Positions 63,879-64,000 of a stretch of DNA of 64,000 nucleotides are shown in pieces (position 1 is the stretch's first letter; every line of letters begins with the position of its first letter). A program made the position numbers and the translations under genes. Source of the stretch: Nitrospirales bacterium (GTDB taxonomy: Bacteria; Nitrospirota; Nitrospiria; Nitrospirales; UBA8639); contig JALDRK010000001.1 of assembly GCA_031315915.1 (NCBI GenBank), positions 186,001 through 250,000 of the forward strand, given 5' to 3'. Under the pieces are notes generated by a model, which did not search any database, was not told the origin of the DNA, and worked only from the letters and a program-made list of their open reading frames with translations.

Positions 63879-64000
63879 GAAACCAATCTTCAATACCCAT
63901 CGCGTGTCCTTTTCGGTGAGGCCTGAGCCTTTGACTCTGGAAAAATTTCCAGTATTATCAAATTGAACAGAAGAACCATAAGGCCAAGAAAGAAAATTTT

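Noticed and set aside
1..64000. CRISPR array
   Set aside because: No regularly spaced repeats of 24-40 bases were seen anywhere, and no cas gene is present.

Overview
The window looks like a chromosome segment of a Nitrospirota bacterium, most likely a moderate-GC, marine-type Nitrospira relative. That is inferred from the recA-alaS-mltG, rpsB-tsf-pyrH-frr and grpE-dnaK-dnaJ blocks, a coproheme-decarboxylase/chlorite-dismutase-family gene, and many exported proteins of unknown function. No marker such as 16S rRNA or nitrite oxidoreductase is present, so the assignment is tentative.

Layout. 1-7.6 kb is a plus-strand housekeeping run: the valS 3' end, nadC, birA, coaX, grpE-dnaK-dnaJ and rsmE. 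7.6-20.5 kb is mostly minus strand: a TIG-repeat exported protein with a YCF48-like beta-propeller, a small exported protein, a RidA-family gene, a lipoprotein, and the set cinA-thpR-recA-alaS-mltG. 20.7-30.4 kb holds chdC, membrane and unknown proteins, an EAL/HDOD protein, a tRNA-Met(CAT) enclosed by a 14-bp complementary stem, an orphan sensor kinase with tandem direct repeats upstream, a methyltransferase, and a ProA-like protein that lacks the catalytic cysteine. 30.8-38 kb is again housekeeping: rpsB-tsf-pyrH-frr-alr, a thiamine-binding-type protein, a siroheme-synthesis dehydrogenase, metF and a polytopic membrane protein.

38.4-57.1 kb is accessory DNA. A tightly packed six-gene operon encodes a type III-like restriction subunit, a DUF1016/PD-(D/E)XK nuclease, a type III-like methyltransferase with a base-composition-shifted central region, an Xre/ImmA metallopeptidase, a DUF4411 PIN protein, and a RelE-like domain fused to a UvrD-type helicase. 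It is the best candidate here for an undescribed composite defence system. After an ABC ATPase comes a graveyard of insertion sequences. It contains a 601-bp internally deleted IS256-family element with terminal inverted repeats and a perfect 9-bp target duplication, a second IS256-type remnant, and two orfA-like remnants. Between these lie an AT-rich 706-residue orphan, an AroM-family gene broken at an A10 tract, and an asparagine-synthetase-like ATPase.

57.2-64 kb returns to chromosome-like DNA: a YtxH protein, an overlapping amidoligase/class I amidotransferase pair, and an overlapping histidine kinase/NtrC-type regulator pair. Downstream of the pair lie a 9-bp dyad and a good sigma-54 -24/-12 promoter in front of a small lipoprotein gene.

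At least seven genes, including dnaJ, rsmE and the NtrC regulator, are broken by single-base indels (eleven inferred), mostly in short homopolymers. Because essential or conserved genes are hit, most are probably sequencing errors. Those genes are annotated over their full reconstructed span.
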